A stretch of 64,000 nucleotides of DNA, taken from Cloeon dipterum (Eukaryota > Arthropoda > Insecta > Ephemeroptera > Baetidae). The stretch covers positions 26,216,501-26,280,500 of the forward strand of contig NC_088787.1 of NCBI RefSeq assembly GCF_949628265.1, written 5' to 3'. This document shows positions 38,091-51,300 of the stretch, in pieces. The notes under the pieces were generated by a model, which was not told where the DNA came from, ran no database searches, and saw nothing but the letters and a program-made list of their open reading frames with translations. Made by a program: the position numbers and the translations under genes. Numbering within the stretch: the stretch's first letter is position 1; the number at the start of each line of letters is the position of its first letter.

Positions 38091-41000
38091 TTAGTTGATG
38101 TCGACATTCACTGGTATGGACGTGGTAAAGGTCGGAGTCTCCAGTTCTTCATGCTTCTTCATCTTAACGTTCTGAAAAAAGTTAACTTTAGTACTTGAAC
38201 TAAAAGTAAAGGATAATGTTTTGTGAATCATCATTACAACAATTTGCAAAAGTCGTATTTTTTGTTCAACTCTAAGGACTGATTAACCGTTAAAAACGCG
38301 CACTGGTTACATTTGAAAGCTTTAAACTTCAAATATAAAGGAAGCAAGGAGGTTCTTTCCAAATTGAGAACTGTGAAGAAACAAATAAAATAGCTGTCCA
38401 TGATGGCTTTGCAATTTGCACGTATTCAATGAAAGGATTTTCTCTTGTATGCTTGATTGACTTAAAGAATCAATATAAAAGTTTCGCAAGTGGACGTTGG
38501 AAGATTCAAACGCAACAGTCGCAAGTAACGGCACAATGTTGAAATGGTCCTAGCAGTTACACATATGGGCTCACCTTCCAGTAAGGGTCGATAAAAATGC
38601 AAAACTTTTAGAAGCATAATTTTAAATAATTTGCAATTAATTAGTTTTCAAGGATTAGCTCACCTGCTGCAGTTTGTAGTGGTTGATGATGTCCTGGTCA
38701 GCGGGACAGCTCTGCGTGAACGCGTCCAGTTGATACATGTGGTACATGTAGCGCCATAGGCTCTTGAACTCAGCCGGGATTTCAAAGTCTACAAAGTACT
38801 TTCCTGCAAAATGTAAAATCGTAGATATTAGAGTGGGATGCGTGGCTGCACAGGAAAAAGTTACCAGCAACGCGAATATGTTGCAGTCTCGGCATGAGTT
38901 CGCAGTCAAAGCAGCACATGGTGTCTCCCGTGAGGAAACGCGTGTCCTTGCGCTCCAGGTGTTCGTCAATCTTGCGCAAGTGAGACATCAGACTGCTCGT
39001 CTTTGTGTCGTCTTTCTTCAGCAGCATCAGCTTCAGTTTCTGCAATAGAAATTGTACTAGGGTTAAGACATACACTTGATCAAATAATAGAAAGACTTTG
39101 TGTTTAGCTTCTTTCAAGCACAAAATCTACTGGAGTCTGGAGTATATTTTCACAGCAATATAAAAATTAAATGAACGAACTTCTTTGTGGCATTCATCGC
39201 CGATTGCATTTAATTTATAACCAGAATTTTCTACTGAGGGTCCACCTTATCAGTTGTTGGAAGCATAGTGAATAAGTAAACACGCATCAATGCCATTTTA
39301 ACACGTGTGCAGACGCATTTTCATTGATGCTTGAGCTTGATCGATATACCTATCTATAAATAAGATGTCAAGAAAAGTTTTGTTCAGATAAAAATCGGAA
39401 GCCTTGTCAGTTTGCAATGATTAAAAATATCTCAGTTAGGAAATATAGCTATTTGGAAATAAACAGATACAGTTCCAAACTCACACTGTAGAGGTTCTCA
39501 ATTAAGGTGGCGACTTCTTTGTCTTGGACAAAGAGGTTGTGACCACCAGGCACGTTCTTCATGATGTGTCGCTCGATTTTCTCATTCTCCAGCACGGCCA
39601 GGCCGTTGTCGACCAAAATGGGGGGCGGCGTCGCCTCAAAGTTGGTCCTGAAGGTTGCAATAAATTCAGTCACAGGCGGTTTGGTTTTCGGCGCGGCGTG
39701 CGAGTGCACAGCGACCAGAAATTCAAGTTAGCACCACGCGGCGATGGTGTGCGCTAAGAACAAAGGCGAACTCACCTAAAGTCTGGCGGGGGTTTCTGCA
39801 TGTCGACCGTGGTGACCTTGAGCCGAATCGTCTTCAGCTCAGCCAGCAGGTATAGGTCCATGAAATACTCCTGGCAGAAGAGACAAGCTCCCTTCCGGCG
39901 GCCATCGATTGTCGACGCCTGTGATAAAAAAAAACACGATGAGGTTTAACTAATCTGTTTCCGACGTAGCATGGTTGGAAATATTGATTCATTAGAATTT
40001 ACTCAACATAAAAATCAGTGTTTAGTGGAAGAATTTTAAAGATTTGTTTTAAAATTTTTGTACTTAATTGCTTGAATCAGCACTGATTTTTTTAAATATA
40101 AAGACCACATCAAATATTTTAAAATGCCTTTTTTAAATAAACTGATCATAAGATGCCACCAATATTCATAAATTTAAATGACATTTAAATCTATGAAATG
40201 ATGCAAAAAACAACAGCAGAGAAGCAGATTAAAATTAAATCAACAGTGGGATGATTTTCGGGAGCCCATTATATTGGCCGAGGTAATCACAGCGCGTGAT
40301 AGATGAAAAAACTGTTAGCTCCAAGTTTCGCACAATAGTTTTAATTCGCAAAACGTATTTAGTGCTGCTCACAATCAGTTTAAAGGTAACGAATCGTGAC
40401 AACGAAAATCGTGATAAATTGAAACACCAAAACCTAGCAATCGTGTGAGAAGCTCCGGATAAGTTGGCATTAATTAAAAAATTGATATTCAGGTGGACAA
40501 TAAGCAAGCCCTTAATCGGCGGGCTTATTTGCATATAATGAAAGTATTATTTCTGGTCGGAAGGCGTTGCCTCTCTTTGTCTTCAAGGGAGGGAGTCTGA
40601 ACCGCAAACATTGTCACAAAACACACCGGCCGACGACCGCCTCGCACCGCACACACTTACACACACAACTTGTTGATAAAATGATAATGTGCTCTCTCTG
40701 CGAGAATTGATAAAAGTAATTCCAGCGGGCGACGTGCTTTTTAAGGAAACTGGCAGAGAGATAAACCATTAAATACGATGCGAACGGCCTTGCGGGACTG
40801 TTGCGAAAGGAAAAGGAAACAAGTTGCATAAAAATTGTCATCAATCGTGTGTAAGCTAAGATTTTAAATTAATTAGATGGTGCTGTTCTAGATCTTTTGA
40901 GCAGTTAAATGATATAACAGCTGATTTTATGACTCGTTGTTGGGGAAACAACATTATTTAGGCAATGAGTCAATGGTTCCGAATGCAGCCGACCTTTTGA

Positions 41001-44000
41001 CCGCACGCCACATCGATTTGACATTCTTTGTTAAATGACTCAATGGAAACACAATCATGATCGCGAGTATCCCTATGGCGGCATCTAACGTAACACTGCC
41101 CGGGGTGAACGCTGAGTTGCACAACTGATAATCATAGTAATACACGAATTGACCGATCTACTTGATACAGAGAAATTTGGATTTTAAAAAAAAACCCATC
41201 GACGCATGTAATTTTGACCCAAAAAGATCCACCATGCAAATAAGTTGTTAATTACAATTTCTGGGAGTAGCGAAATGATTTTAAATTTATTTAGAATCAG
41301 CCAGCTGAGTCGAAATTCCTTGACAAAATGAGCTGAACAACTTACAGCGGTTGATGTTAACAGGTGGTATTTCAACACGATTACATGTTGCAAGTTCCAA
41401 TGATTGAATTGTTTCATTCATTTACTGCTATGAATTTCGGTTCGTTTGCTTTAACTCAACGCACTAAGTCATTTGTCCAATTGTTTGTTGACACAAGATT
41501 GAATTTGGACTTGGTAGAGCATTAATGTAATCGTTTAAGGCCCGTTAGCTCGCTTAGCCCTATTTCATAGCGCTGTTATCAATTTTCTAATGACAAAATA
41601 ACGATTACTTGTCACATTAGCCTACATATCCATTTGATGGTAACAAACAAAAAATTAAATAAAATCCATATATTCTTCAATTAAAATTAAAGAATTGAAA
41701 ACATATTTTCAATGAAGTGTAGTTAAACTGATGTGGTTTTATATGTACTTGGCCTACCAGACACGTCCAGATTTAATGCGATGATATTTTCAAACATTTA
41801 TTTTTAAAGTTTAAATTCATAGTGAAGAGCAAACGACCGTTTCGCAAGTGCGTAGACTTGGGAGGCGACCGTTTCAAGAGAGTAAAAGGGCTGCCTGGCT
41901 GAATCACGATATACGTTGACGTCACTCAAAAAGTAAACACACATATGTATAGATAATTACGTCATTTGAAACGGTGCGACACAGAAAGCGAAAAAAATAT
42001 GAGAATTTAGTATTCCATAATAATTGTGTAAATTAATTTGCGAATAGTGAGCGACCCGAAATTAAGGTGGTTTAAATCAAGTTAGCGAAAAAACAGACTC
42101 AAAACTCTACTCATGAGCGCCAAATCAGCCATTATCGCGGCCATCGTGGGTAATGAGCGTCGCCACCTCTGACAGATTGGATTAGCGATAAAGTTGGAAT
42201 TCTTATTCAGAGTCTTGTTAGTTTTTTGCCCTTCCAAGGCAAGTTTGTGATTAAGCATTTTCTTATCGATAAGCACCGTTTAATGAGTTCATTTCCAAAA
42301 TTAATTGAAACGGGTTTCCCCTCCCTTTCACGGAAAATCCAATATTTCGCAATCGCAGGACAAAATTGGAAATATAAGATCGATTGAAAATTATGTTGAA
42401 TTGCACTGTCGGTGATAACAATATATTGAATTATGTCGAAATCTAGTCATAACATTTTTATTGTGAGTTTTGATTTCAAAAAGTGCTTGGAATGAAAATA
42501 AGATAATGAAAAAGTGAAATAATGACATTATTTTACACAGATGGTGAGCAGGACTCTTTAGAGAGTAATCGAACCACTCTTCTGACTGCCTTCGAAACAT
42601 TGAAAGTGCGTTTAATAATAGCACTAAGCACTCAGTAAAAGCGTGGTAAATTTAAAAATGTGAATCTAAGCTACGTTGGAATAATGAACCGCGAGAAAGG
42701 CCTGTAAGTGTAAAACCATTGACGTTACGCCTGTTTATAATTTCTGTTGAACCACGATCAACATTAATGTTAAGCGGGCCTAATTTTCCTTTATTCGATC
42801 TAATCTAACCTAATTTGTCAGAATTAACGGCCCAAAACTCAAATAGGGCGGAAAAATGATAAGAGGTGTTTTCCTCAAATCAAAATCATTGACGTCGCGA
42901 ATGGCATTGCCCTTGAAATAATTAAAAAAGCGAAATATCAAAAAACTAATTTTTAACTTTAAACCCTAAGAATAAGAAATAAGATTAAAGTTTAAATCTG
43001 AGTTTTTAGCAAGGCGTGGTTGGAAATTTCGAGATGGGAGAGAAAATGATGTCTTGAGTCTGATTTGAGCTGGTACGAGCGGGTGCTAAAGGTTTTGCTA
43101 AGATTTGTGACGCAAGCTGCTTGAGGAACTTGTTAGGGCTTCTTGCATGCTCTCTGGCTCTCCTTTGCTCACTCACGTCCATCTCACTCAATTCAATCAA
43201 ACAACACCCGCGAGGACAAACAAAGCTGCAAAAATCAAGTTTGAACGCGCTAAGGTCGACGCCTTGCATAACGACACTATTCTATTATCGGTGTTTTTGC
43301 AATTATTTCGAATACCACATGTTTGCAAAGCGAGCAGAGTTTCTACTTCAATAGCAACACTCAGACAAGCAAGTTATGGAGAAAGAAGAGATAATTTGTT
43401 TTTTAATTAACGGAGTAAACGGAAAATATGTTACAAGCTTAGTACTGACAGCTAATTGAAAAATCCATAATGCGTTTTAAAAAATAAATATTTTGCGTTT
43501 AGATACCAAGTTATTAATTATGATGGGATGTCCCATTTCTAAAATTATCGCTTCAACAAATTTCCTTAAGTTTTGCTGGGTCTCTTGTAAAAAAAATTTG
43601 CCCAAATACATCAAAGACAAATAAAAATGAACTGTATAATTCACTATTCCTAATCCAGCCCTCTTTAAATTGCTGATTAAATATATATAGACACAAGAAC
43701 TACGTTTCTAAGAAAGCAATGATTTGTGTTCTATTTAAAGCATAATAAATAAGGACGTCTGTCATGATTTCTTTGAAAGCCACTTCCTCACCAGCTCTTG
43801 ATAGGAACTCTCATTATCACATCGAAGCAATTCCAAGCGGAGAAATATTGTTGTTTTCCTTCGACGAGAGAAATTTATTTTTAAAGAGAGCCGATTAGAT
43901 GAACTCCATCGACCACAGGAGGGAAGATTCAAATCGACTGTCACCGCAATTTGCGAAGAGCGCGAATCGCAACAGCAGGCGACTATTGTCAGTGACAAAG

Positions 44001-44499
44001 AGAATTGGCGGATCCGCTGGCCTGAGACCGTCGCCGCGACTGAACAGTTAACGCGGCGCCAATGAGGCCAGAAAGCGATGATTGGCATCAGCAACGCAAG
44101 GTGCGACCATGTCGCAAAAATTTCAACGCAGTCAAAACGAAAGCAATGCAAACAACCGCGCGTCCTTCTGCATGCAAGCGCAAAATTTGCAAACGGAGCA
44201 CACAGGTGTTTTTCGGGGGCGGTGGGAAAGGGCGTGGGACCGACCGCACGCGACGAGAAACCGTGCCTGCGATTCAGGGTGCTTGGTAAAATCCCGAGGA
44301 CGCCGATTGCGTATGATTGTTGACTGAGAACGCTCGCAATGTGCAATAATTATATAGGTACATACACAGCGCAAAGAGAGAGTGCAAACATGACTACTGC
44401 ATGACTTGTGTGCATGCAGTACGAAATACACACCTTGATGATGAGCTCGATTTCGGGGACTTCATCGTGAATGCCGTTCATCGAGTCGTCGTCCGCCAT
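38091..44499 (-). CDS. Clic: Chloride intracellular channel protein CLIC
   Basis: Six exons: 44499-44434, 39918-39776, 39647-39485, 39039-38865, 38803-38664 and 38171-38091. They encode 255 residues, near the 260 of the fly protein. The protein has a thioredoxin-like N-terminal domain with ACLFCQEYFMDLYLLAE, the cis-proline region TPPPILVDNG, and an all-helical GST-like C-terminal domain with TRFLTGDTMCCFDCELMP and WRYMYHMYQLDAF. CLICs are soluble GST-fold proteins that can insert into membranes and act in tubulogenesis and redox signalling. The insect-type CLFC replaces the vertebrate CPFS motif. A 4.5 kb first intron separates a 22-residue first exon, whose ATG follows a purine-rich leader. 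Confidence 0.96.
39919..44433 (-). other. Long first intron of CLIC
   Basis: The 4.5 kb intron is AT-rich with no exon-like frame that I can assign. It contains one perfect CRE-type octamer. The segment 43980-44330 is richer in GC and lies close to exon 1. An alternative first exon in this intron cannot be excluded. Confidence 0.65.
41917..41924. promoter_or_regulatory. CRE-type octamer TGACGTCA
   Basis: A perfect palindromic cAMP-response-element consensus lies in the CLIC first intron. A match of this length can occur by chance; no binding is claimed. Confidence 0.25.
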
Positions 44500-45441
44500 G
44501 GCAGCAAAAGCGATTTACGTCCTGGTACTTTGCAGACTGGCACCTCTGCAGCAGCGTATTGTAGCCTAGGTTTGCTTTGACACCCTTCGAACAGGATGAC
44601 TCACTCGCCCGCACCTTCTGTTCTGAACGATGCCAACTGAAAAAATCAGGCGCAGGCAGGGGGGCAGGGGCGGGAGGCAAAATGTGTAGTCAGGAGTAGG
44701 GAGGTTAAACGCCGTTCTTCTCCTCCTAACAAAGAGGTTTGCTATTCCCGTCAGTCTTGTCTACAATCCAAAGGTAAGTAACAAAAAGAGAAGGTGGCAG
44801 GAAATCCCATCTGTTGATTTTAGGATCTGAATTTATTTTAGAACTACATTAAAACTAATTGCAAATATTGCAAAAGACATGAAACAAATTTTAATCTTGC
44901 TCAAACCACGGAAACGATATTTTGTTTAATAGTTTCGCCGAATAGTTTATTTTTACCCAGTTTTCCTTTCTCTAACTCCTTTTGCACCAGCTGTGTTTAT
45001 AAACACCGCGAAGTTTAAAGGACAGCCTGCTTGTGAATGATTAATCGGGTTCATCGTAATTCACGTAATTCAGAAATATTTTATAACAAAAGCTCTTATA
45101 AAAACATAATTTTAAAATTTCAGACTTTAATTAACCGATTTTGGTGTTGAATGACTAGAAGGAGAAAATAGGCAATTCCCGGATATAAATCATAAATCTA
45201 CATAGTTTCAATATTGGGCGAGCATGGCCACATATACGTCTATTTTGAAAAATAAGTCAGGAAGGTATAAACGCTGCACCGTTGCTCACTTCAGTTGTAT
45301 ACATAAATTTTTATTTTATCACTTTAAATAATTGTGTGTAAAATTTTAAACACGTGATTGTTCAATTTTTGAATGCTTAAAAGTTCAGCATTCTGCACGT
45401 TGCACTTTTTTTTCTTTTTAGGTCTTAAGAAGACCACAAAA
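44500..45441. other. Head-to-head gap between CLIC and GUF1
   Basis: This 0.9 kb region holds the divergent promoters. A pyrimidine-rich acceptor-like site at 45408-45421 lies just before the GUF1 ATG. No coding exon is seen apart from a possible upstream GUF1 ATG at 45373. Confidence 0.6.
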
Positions 45442-48294
45442 ATGTATTTAGCTCAGAGAGCGTCAATCTTCAAGCTGTGCAAAATTCTGCAAAAGCACTG
45501 CCTGAGAAGGAGGCAAAAATTAATATGCAGGACATTCAGCAAAAGCTTTGACGAAGCCACCTTTTTGCGCACTCCTATCGAAGACATTCGAAATTTCAGC
45601 ATTGTGGCCCACGTAGATCATGGGAAATCCACTCTAGCTGACAGAATTCTTGAAATGACTGGTAAAGTCTTTTCTCCTATTTTTCATCAAGATAAATTTG
45701 AAGTTTCCTGATGTTTTATAGGTGCAATTTTACCAAACTCAGGAGCCCAGGTTCTGGACAAATTGCAAGTTGAGCGTGAGCGAGGTATCACAGTAAAAGC
45801 GCAAAGTGCAAGTTTAGAGTACACCAGTGAAAGATTTCCCAAGAAAAAGTTTATGTTGAATCTCATTGACACACCGGGTCACGTAGATTTTTCCTATGAG
45901 GTCGCGCGTTCCTTGAGTGCATGCCAGGGAGTTGTTTTATTAGTTGACGCCAATCAGGGTGAGTTTAAAAACCAAATTAAATTTTTTGTGGTATTTGATT
46001 AACTCATTTCTCAGGGGTGCAGGCACAAACCGTTGCAAACTACGATCTGGCAATGAAGCAAGGTTTACAAATAATCCCAGTGTTGAACAAAATTGACCTG
46101 AAGAACGCCAACCCTGAAATGGTGGCTGAGCAAATGCACGCAGCTTTTAATTTGCCAAAGAGCGAAATTCTCAGGGTGAATTGTTGTAAAATTCATAATA
46201 TATTGGATGACTTATTGTTAATTTACCAGATTTCAGCAAAAACTGGCCAAGGCGTGCCTGAACTGATGGACGCTATAATCAACAGGGTGCCAAGTCCAAA
46301 AGCCAGCCGTGACCATCAATTTAGGGGACTCATTTTCGATAGCTGGTACGACCGGTACAAAGGCGCCATTGTGCTAATATACGTGGCTGATGGCAGTGTC
46401 AAAGCCGGTGACCTGATATCCTCGTCGCACACGGGCCTCTCCTATGAAGTCAAGCAAGTTGGAATTCTGCGCCCTGAGGAGCAGCCAGTTTCAGCTTTGT
46501 ATTTAATAACAGCAAGAAATCACTGATTTGTTCAAATATAACGTTGCAGGAAAGCAGGGATGGTTGGCTACGTTTTGTGCAATATGAAAAGCATCAAAGA
46601 CGCTTTTATTGGGGACACCCTGATGTTGAAAGGGTCCAATGCCGCTCCTTTGCCAGGCAAATAAATATCTTTGGTCATTGGTGAAATATTTTAAAATTTA
46701 ATATTGTATTATTTAAGGCTTCCGGCCAATCAAACCAATGGTCTTTGCTGGAGTTTATCCCATGGACCAGTCACAACACCAAAATCTGAAAAGTGCCATT
46801 GAAAAGCTCACCCTAAACGATCCTAGTGTGTCCCTGGTAGTGTGTTCAAGTCCAGCTCTAGGCCATGGATGGCGGCTTGGCTTCCTGGGCTTGCTGCATT
46901 TGGACGTCTTTTCTCAGCGACTTGAGCAGGAGTATGGCGCCCTTGCTGTTCTTTCCGCTCCCTCAGTCACTTTTAAAGGTAGGTAATTTTGAGCCTAACA
47001 GGTGGCTTTGTCGTCATTATTATTTTAAATTTCATTTTTTGTATACTTCAGTTATTTCTTGTGGCAAAGCTAATTTAAATACAATAAAATGCATTTGTTA
47101 TTTCCTGGAAGCAAGTCAATTAAAGCCGATTAAAGTTCATAAAATTAATCCATGTCCGGGATAAGTGTTTTCAATTTAAAAATTAAAACTACCTGGCGAG
47201 GCTGAAAATAATCTTTTCTTTATTGTTCAATTAAAAATTTAGCAGCCTTTTTGTGCAGAATTTAAACTACTAGTGAATTTTAGTAATATATTAATTATTA
47301 AATTGTTTTGCAGCTAAAATCAAGGGGGACAAATTTATAAAAAAATATGGCCACGAAGTTGAGTTCAACAACCCCAGCATGTTTCCTTCTTCTGACATTG
47401 TAGAGGAATATTATGAACCAGTTGTACTAGGAACAGTCATCACACCAGGTAAAATATTCTTAGAAAAAGCGCCAAAATTTGACTGACATTTGAAATCAGT
47501 TGATTACTTGGGGCCTGTGATGTCTCTATGCATGGAAAAGCGGGGCCGGCAGCTAAGCTCACGAAATCTGGACCAGTACCGTGTGGTGCTGCAGTTCATT
47601 TTGCCATTGGCTGAAATTGTGATCGATTTTCATGACCGACTCAAGTCGATCTCGTCTGGCTTTGCGTCGTTTGACTACGAAGACAACGGCTTCGAACCTG
47701 CTAGCCTGGTTAAAGTGATAACTTCTTGTCTCTAAAAATGAATAGGTTCAAAAAAATCTTTGTAGCTTGACATCATGTTGAATGGCGTGGTGGTGGAAGA
47801 ACTCAGCAGCGTGGCACACTACAAAAGGGCCCAACAATTTGGCAGGAGCTTGTGCAACAAACTTGTTGAGCTGATTCCTCGTCAGCAATACCTGGTACAG
47901 TTTTTGCGAGGGTATAAAACTGAATATGTGATATCACCTAATTTTTCACACAGGTTGCCATTCAGGCTGCAGTGGGGAGCAAGATACTGGCAAGGGAAAA
48001 TCTGAAGGCGTACAGAAAAGATGTTACAGCAAAATTGGTATTTTTATTTTTTGGTGCCTCTCTTCAACCCTTTATAATAAAATTTCCCCCTTCCTAAATA
48101 CTCAAAAAGTGATTTTCAAGGAATTTATAACAGCTAAAAATAATATTTTATTTCCATTCTTGTTGCAGTATGGTGGAGATGTGACCAGACGCAAAAAACT
48201 TCTGGCCAGGCAGGCTGAAGGTAAGAAGAAACTGCGTTTAGCAGGAAATGTTGAAGTGCCCAGGGACACATTTATAAAAGCACTGAAGTTTTGA
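45442..48294 (+). CDS. GUF1: Mitochondrial translation GTPase GUF1 (LepA/EF4)
   Basis: Eleven exons: 45442-45661, 45722-45958, 46015-46175, 46230-46498, 46550-46656, 46718-46978, 47314-47448, 47500-47714, 47766-47894, 47954-48037 and 48169-48294. They encode 647 residues. An Arg/Lys/Leu-rich N-terminus without acids (about 1-35) looks like a mitochondrial targeting peptide. G motifs: AHVDHGKST (56-64), DTPGHVDF and NKIDL. The C-terminus ends with the LepA-specific [24 protein letters not shown]1 remodels mitochondrial ribosomes during elongation under stress. The start at 45442 is preferred over an in-frame ATG at 45373 because a splice acceptor (AG at 45420-45421) and hydrophobic phenylalanine codons lie between them. 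Intron 5 opens with GC. Confidence 0.96.
46657..46658 (+). other. GC splice donor, GUF1 intron 5
   Basis: Exon 5 ends TTGCCAG at 46656 and the intron starts GCAAAT, with acceptor AAG ending at 46717. The join yields [10 protein letters not shown], which is conserved in GUF1. Reading through meets a stop within three codons, so splicing here is required. Confidence 0.85.
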
Positions 48295-48310
48295 GCAAAA
48301 CATTTGACTT

Positions 48311-48316
48311 TTTATT
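48311..48316 (-). terminator. Poly(A) signal of FCP1
   Basis: TTTATT reads AATAAA on the minus strand, 15 bases beyond the FCP1 stop codon. Cleavage 10-30 bases downstream would fall at or inside the last GUF1 codons on the other strand. Confidence 0.55.
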
Positions 48317-48330
48317 GTTAGTTAATCAAT

Positions 48331-51300
48331 CTAATCCAGTAAGAACTCGCGCTCCAGTGCCAGTCCCATTTCGTTTAGTTCATTTCCACTCTCTCCGTCA
48401 CTGTTTTCACTGTCAGCTGAATCTGAGCTCTCCCTCAATGAATGGAATTTGTCAAAGCTGTTAACTTTGATTGGTGGCTCTTTCGACTCCACATTCTCCT
48501 CGTGCTGCCTTTTGACCGCTTTAGGGGCATCTTGGCTCTCATCGTCGTCATCATCAGTCTCAAGGTCAGCTGCGAAACTGCTAGAGTTCTTCATTAGTTC
48601 CTCGCTGGCCGTATCCTGGTCGTCTGAGTCTGTGACGCGATCCATCGCCGACTCGTCGTCAGTCTCATTGCAGATATCGTCAACTTCCTTGTCCATCGAC
48701 TTGAGGTCGTCTGATGAGAGAACAAACAGTGGGTTGCACGACTCTGCGAGGTTGGCGCTCAGTCTCAGGTGGCGTTCAGAAAGAACTAAAAATTATTTTG
48801 AATGAGATTTTAGCTTGGTACCAGTCAACAAGGTGAGTTTAAAAATTAAAGATCCTCTAGAGTTAGCCCTTGGACCGATTAATCTCCGATCATTCTAAAA
48901 AAATAAAATTGCGAGAGTGAAGATCATAATATTATTCTCTTAGTGTTAAATTGAAGAGAGTTAATATTCCAATAGTTCCCGATAGTGCGGGGGTTGTGGA
49001 AAATGCCTGGACCAATTCAGAATTAATTTTATAAAGGCGTTCCAGCAAATCAGAAAAATTCGTTGGTTAAAGGAAATTTTTCACTTGCTTCCACAGCCAG
49101 GAGAAATTATTGGTCCAATTCATTCTGTTTTATGGTCTCCTTGCACAATTTTTAAACTTCACTCTCTGACTTTGGGTTATTCTCCCCTTCCCACTACTAG
49201 TACAAGAAACTTCCTGACGTTTCCCAAGTAAATTTCAGAATCTCAAGTTCCAGAACATTCAATTCCAATTTACCCCTTCCATAATGACTTAAATATATCA
49301 TTCTACAATTTATTTTTCAAATTATTTGATGCAAAAATATACTGTAAATTCTGACAGTAAAGATATTCCAAATTTCATCCCGATTAATGTTACACAAAAA
49401 TAAATATAATTCAAATAAACTCTAAATTGCGACATGTAGTTCATGCACCAGATTTCAGGACTGCTTTGATGATTATTTTTGAGTTGTTCATCGTTTGTCA
49501 TTAAACCGACACCTGCTCCTACAAACCGTACAATCTAATGAAACAAGAAACAATTCCTCCTCCAACTTTTAAATTTTACTCCAATTTGTTTTTAGGGTTT
49601 TATTAAATTTCCTTTTGATAGCATCCAAATCTAATTGTGGACAGGTTAGCACTCTAAAGTGGAACATACCGCCTCTTTTGGACGATTTGGTGAGAGGGAA
49701 AACCCTTTCATCGACCCTTTCCCACCGCTCTGAACAGCACATGAGCCACTCGGGTGAAACGATACAGATGCCAGCTCTGCGCGCCTCATTCACCTTTGCA
49801 GTGCCGTGCCTGGCGGCCACCAAGTGTGTCGTTTCGCCCGGCACAATCTGGAATGACGATTTTTACCATAGAAACATTTGATGCAGGGCTTAATTGAAAT
49901 ATTAACTTGCAAACACAATATACAAGATAGTTTGTTTTAATGGCTAATGTTGGTTTTTATAGGTCAATGAGCGCAGTTGACAAGACTAATCAAACTTCAG
50001 CAGTATTTTAATGATTATTTTGGTCTCCAGGCTGAAATTGCTTATTCTTGTAACATCTGGCATCAATTTAATTTCATGAAAGGAGACTCACCTGCTCGGC
50101 AACAGTAGCGCCTAGTTTTCGCGCCAGTTGTGCGTATCGGCTGTTATTTACCGAGACATGGGTCGGCACCACTCCGCTGAAGACAATTTTTTGGCCCGCG
50201 AGCACCTTTGTGCGTATCTTTGGGATTACATGTCTCATGACTGGCACTTTGCCTGTCTCATCATACTCCTTGTAGTAAGCAATGTGAATTCGTTCTAAAA
50301 TTTCCTCTAGGTAGCTCAGGTAGTCGTCAGGATCATTAATTTCTATGAAGTCCTCTTCCTTTCTCTTATTATTTTCTTTTGCTTTGCTTTCTGGTGACTT
50401 GTCCCCTTCTTTTTCTACTTCCTTTTTGTTTAAATTTTCATCTGCCTTTTCCTTGAGGCTATCTACCTTTTGCTCCACTTTTTTCTCAGGGGTTTCCTTT
50501 CTCTCCACTTTTTCCTCAGGAATCTCTCCCTTTTGCTCCACTTTTTCCTCTGGGGTTTCCTTTCCCTCCACTTCTTCTTCAGGAGTCTCTTCCTTTTGCT
50601 CCGCTTTTTCCTCTGGGGTTTCCTTTTTCTCAACTTTTTCCTCAGGGTTTTCTTCCTTTTGCTCCAATTTCCCAGTTTTCTCATTTGTAGCGGGAGCCTT
50701 GACTTCATCAGCAGGTTTCTCTGGCTTTTCAATCAACGCTGCAAAGCGTTCGACTTTAACAATTTGTTTTGATAAGAGAAAAACGCTCACATTCAGGTAC
50801 ACATCCAGAGCCATCCTGCTCATGCTTGTCCAATCCTGGAGGCGCATTTATGTCTCCTGTGTGTTGGAAGAAGTGGTACGGCTTGACCGCCACCACATTG
50901 GGAGCGAAATTCCAAACATCCTCTCGGTCATCAATAATGCATACCATGTGGTCGCCACAAGGAAACAACGCTCTGCAACCGATCAGTTCAATTTTCAGAT
51001 GTTGTTCCCCGTAAGTAATTAAGCGGAGCTTACGACAGATTGGCAGTTTTAGAGTGAGGATCAAAACACTCATCCCTAGACAGGATTCTGTGCGAGAAGA
51101 GGCGCTCATCCCTGTCCAACATTTTGGCAATTGTGTGCGCGTACAGCCTGGCACCAAACGTGCAGATGTGCAACTCGTACCATTTGAACACCTTTTCGAG
51201 GAACTTGGCCGTGCCTGGACGCAACCGGGTGTGGTACCAAGGAGAATTTGCACCATACAGCTGGAAGTGGTGCACATCCTGAAGGGAAAAACTAGCACTG

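Noticed and set aside
43762-44346. 194-codon open frame on the minus strand upstream of CLIC exon 2
   Set aside because: No recognisable domain, odd composition and no usable splice link to CLIC exon 2 with a plausible protein. Treated as chance, though an unannotated exon cannot be fully excluded.
50345-51022. 225-codon open frame on the plus strand, rich in Ser, Phe and Leu
   Set aside because: It is the antisense of the Lys/Glu-rich repeat exon of FCP1. The GAA/AAG codons leave the opposite strand free of stops; no family resemblance.
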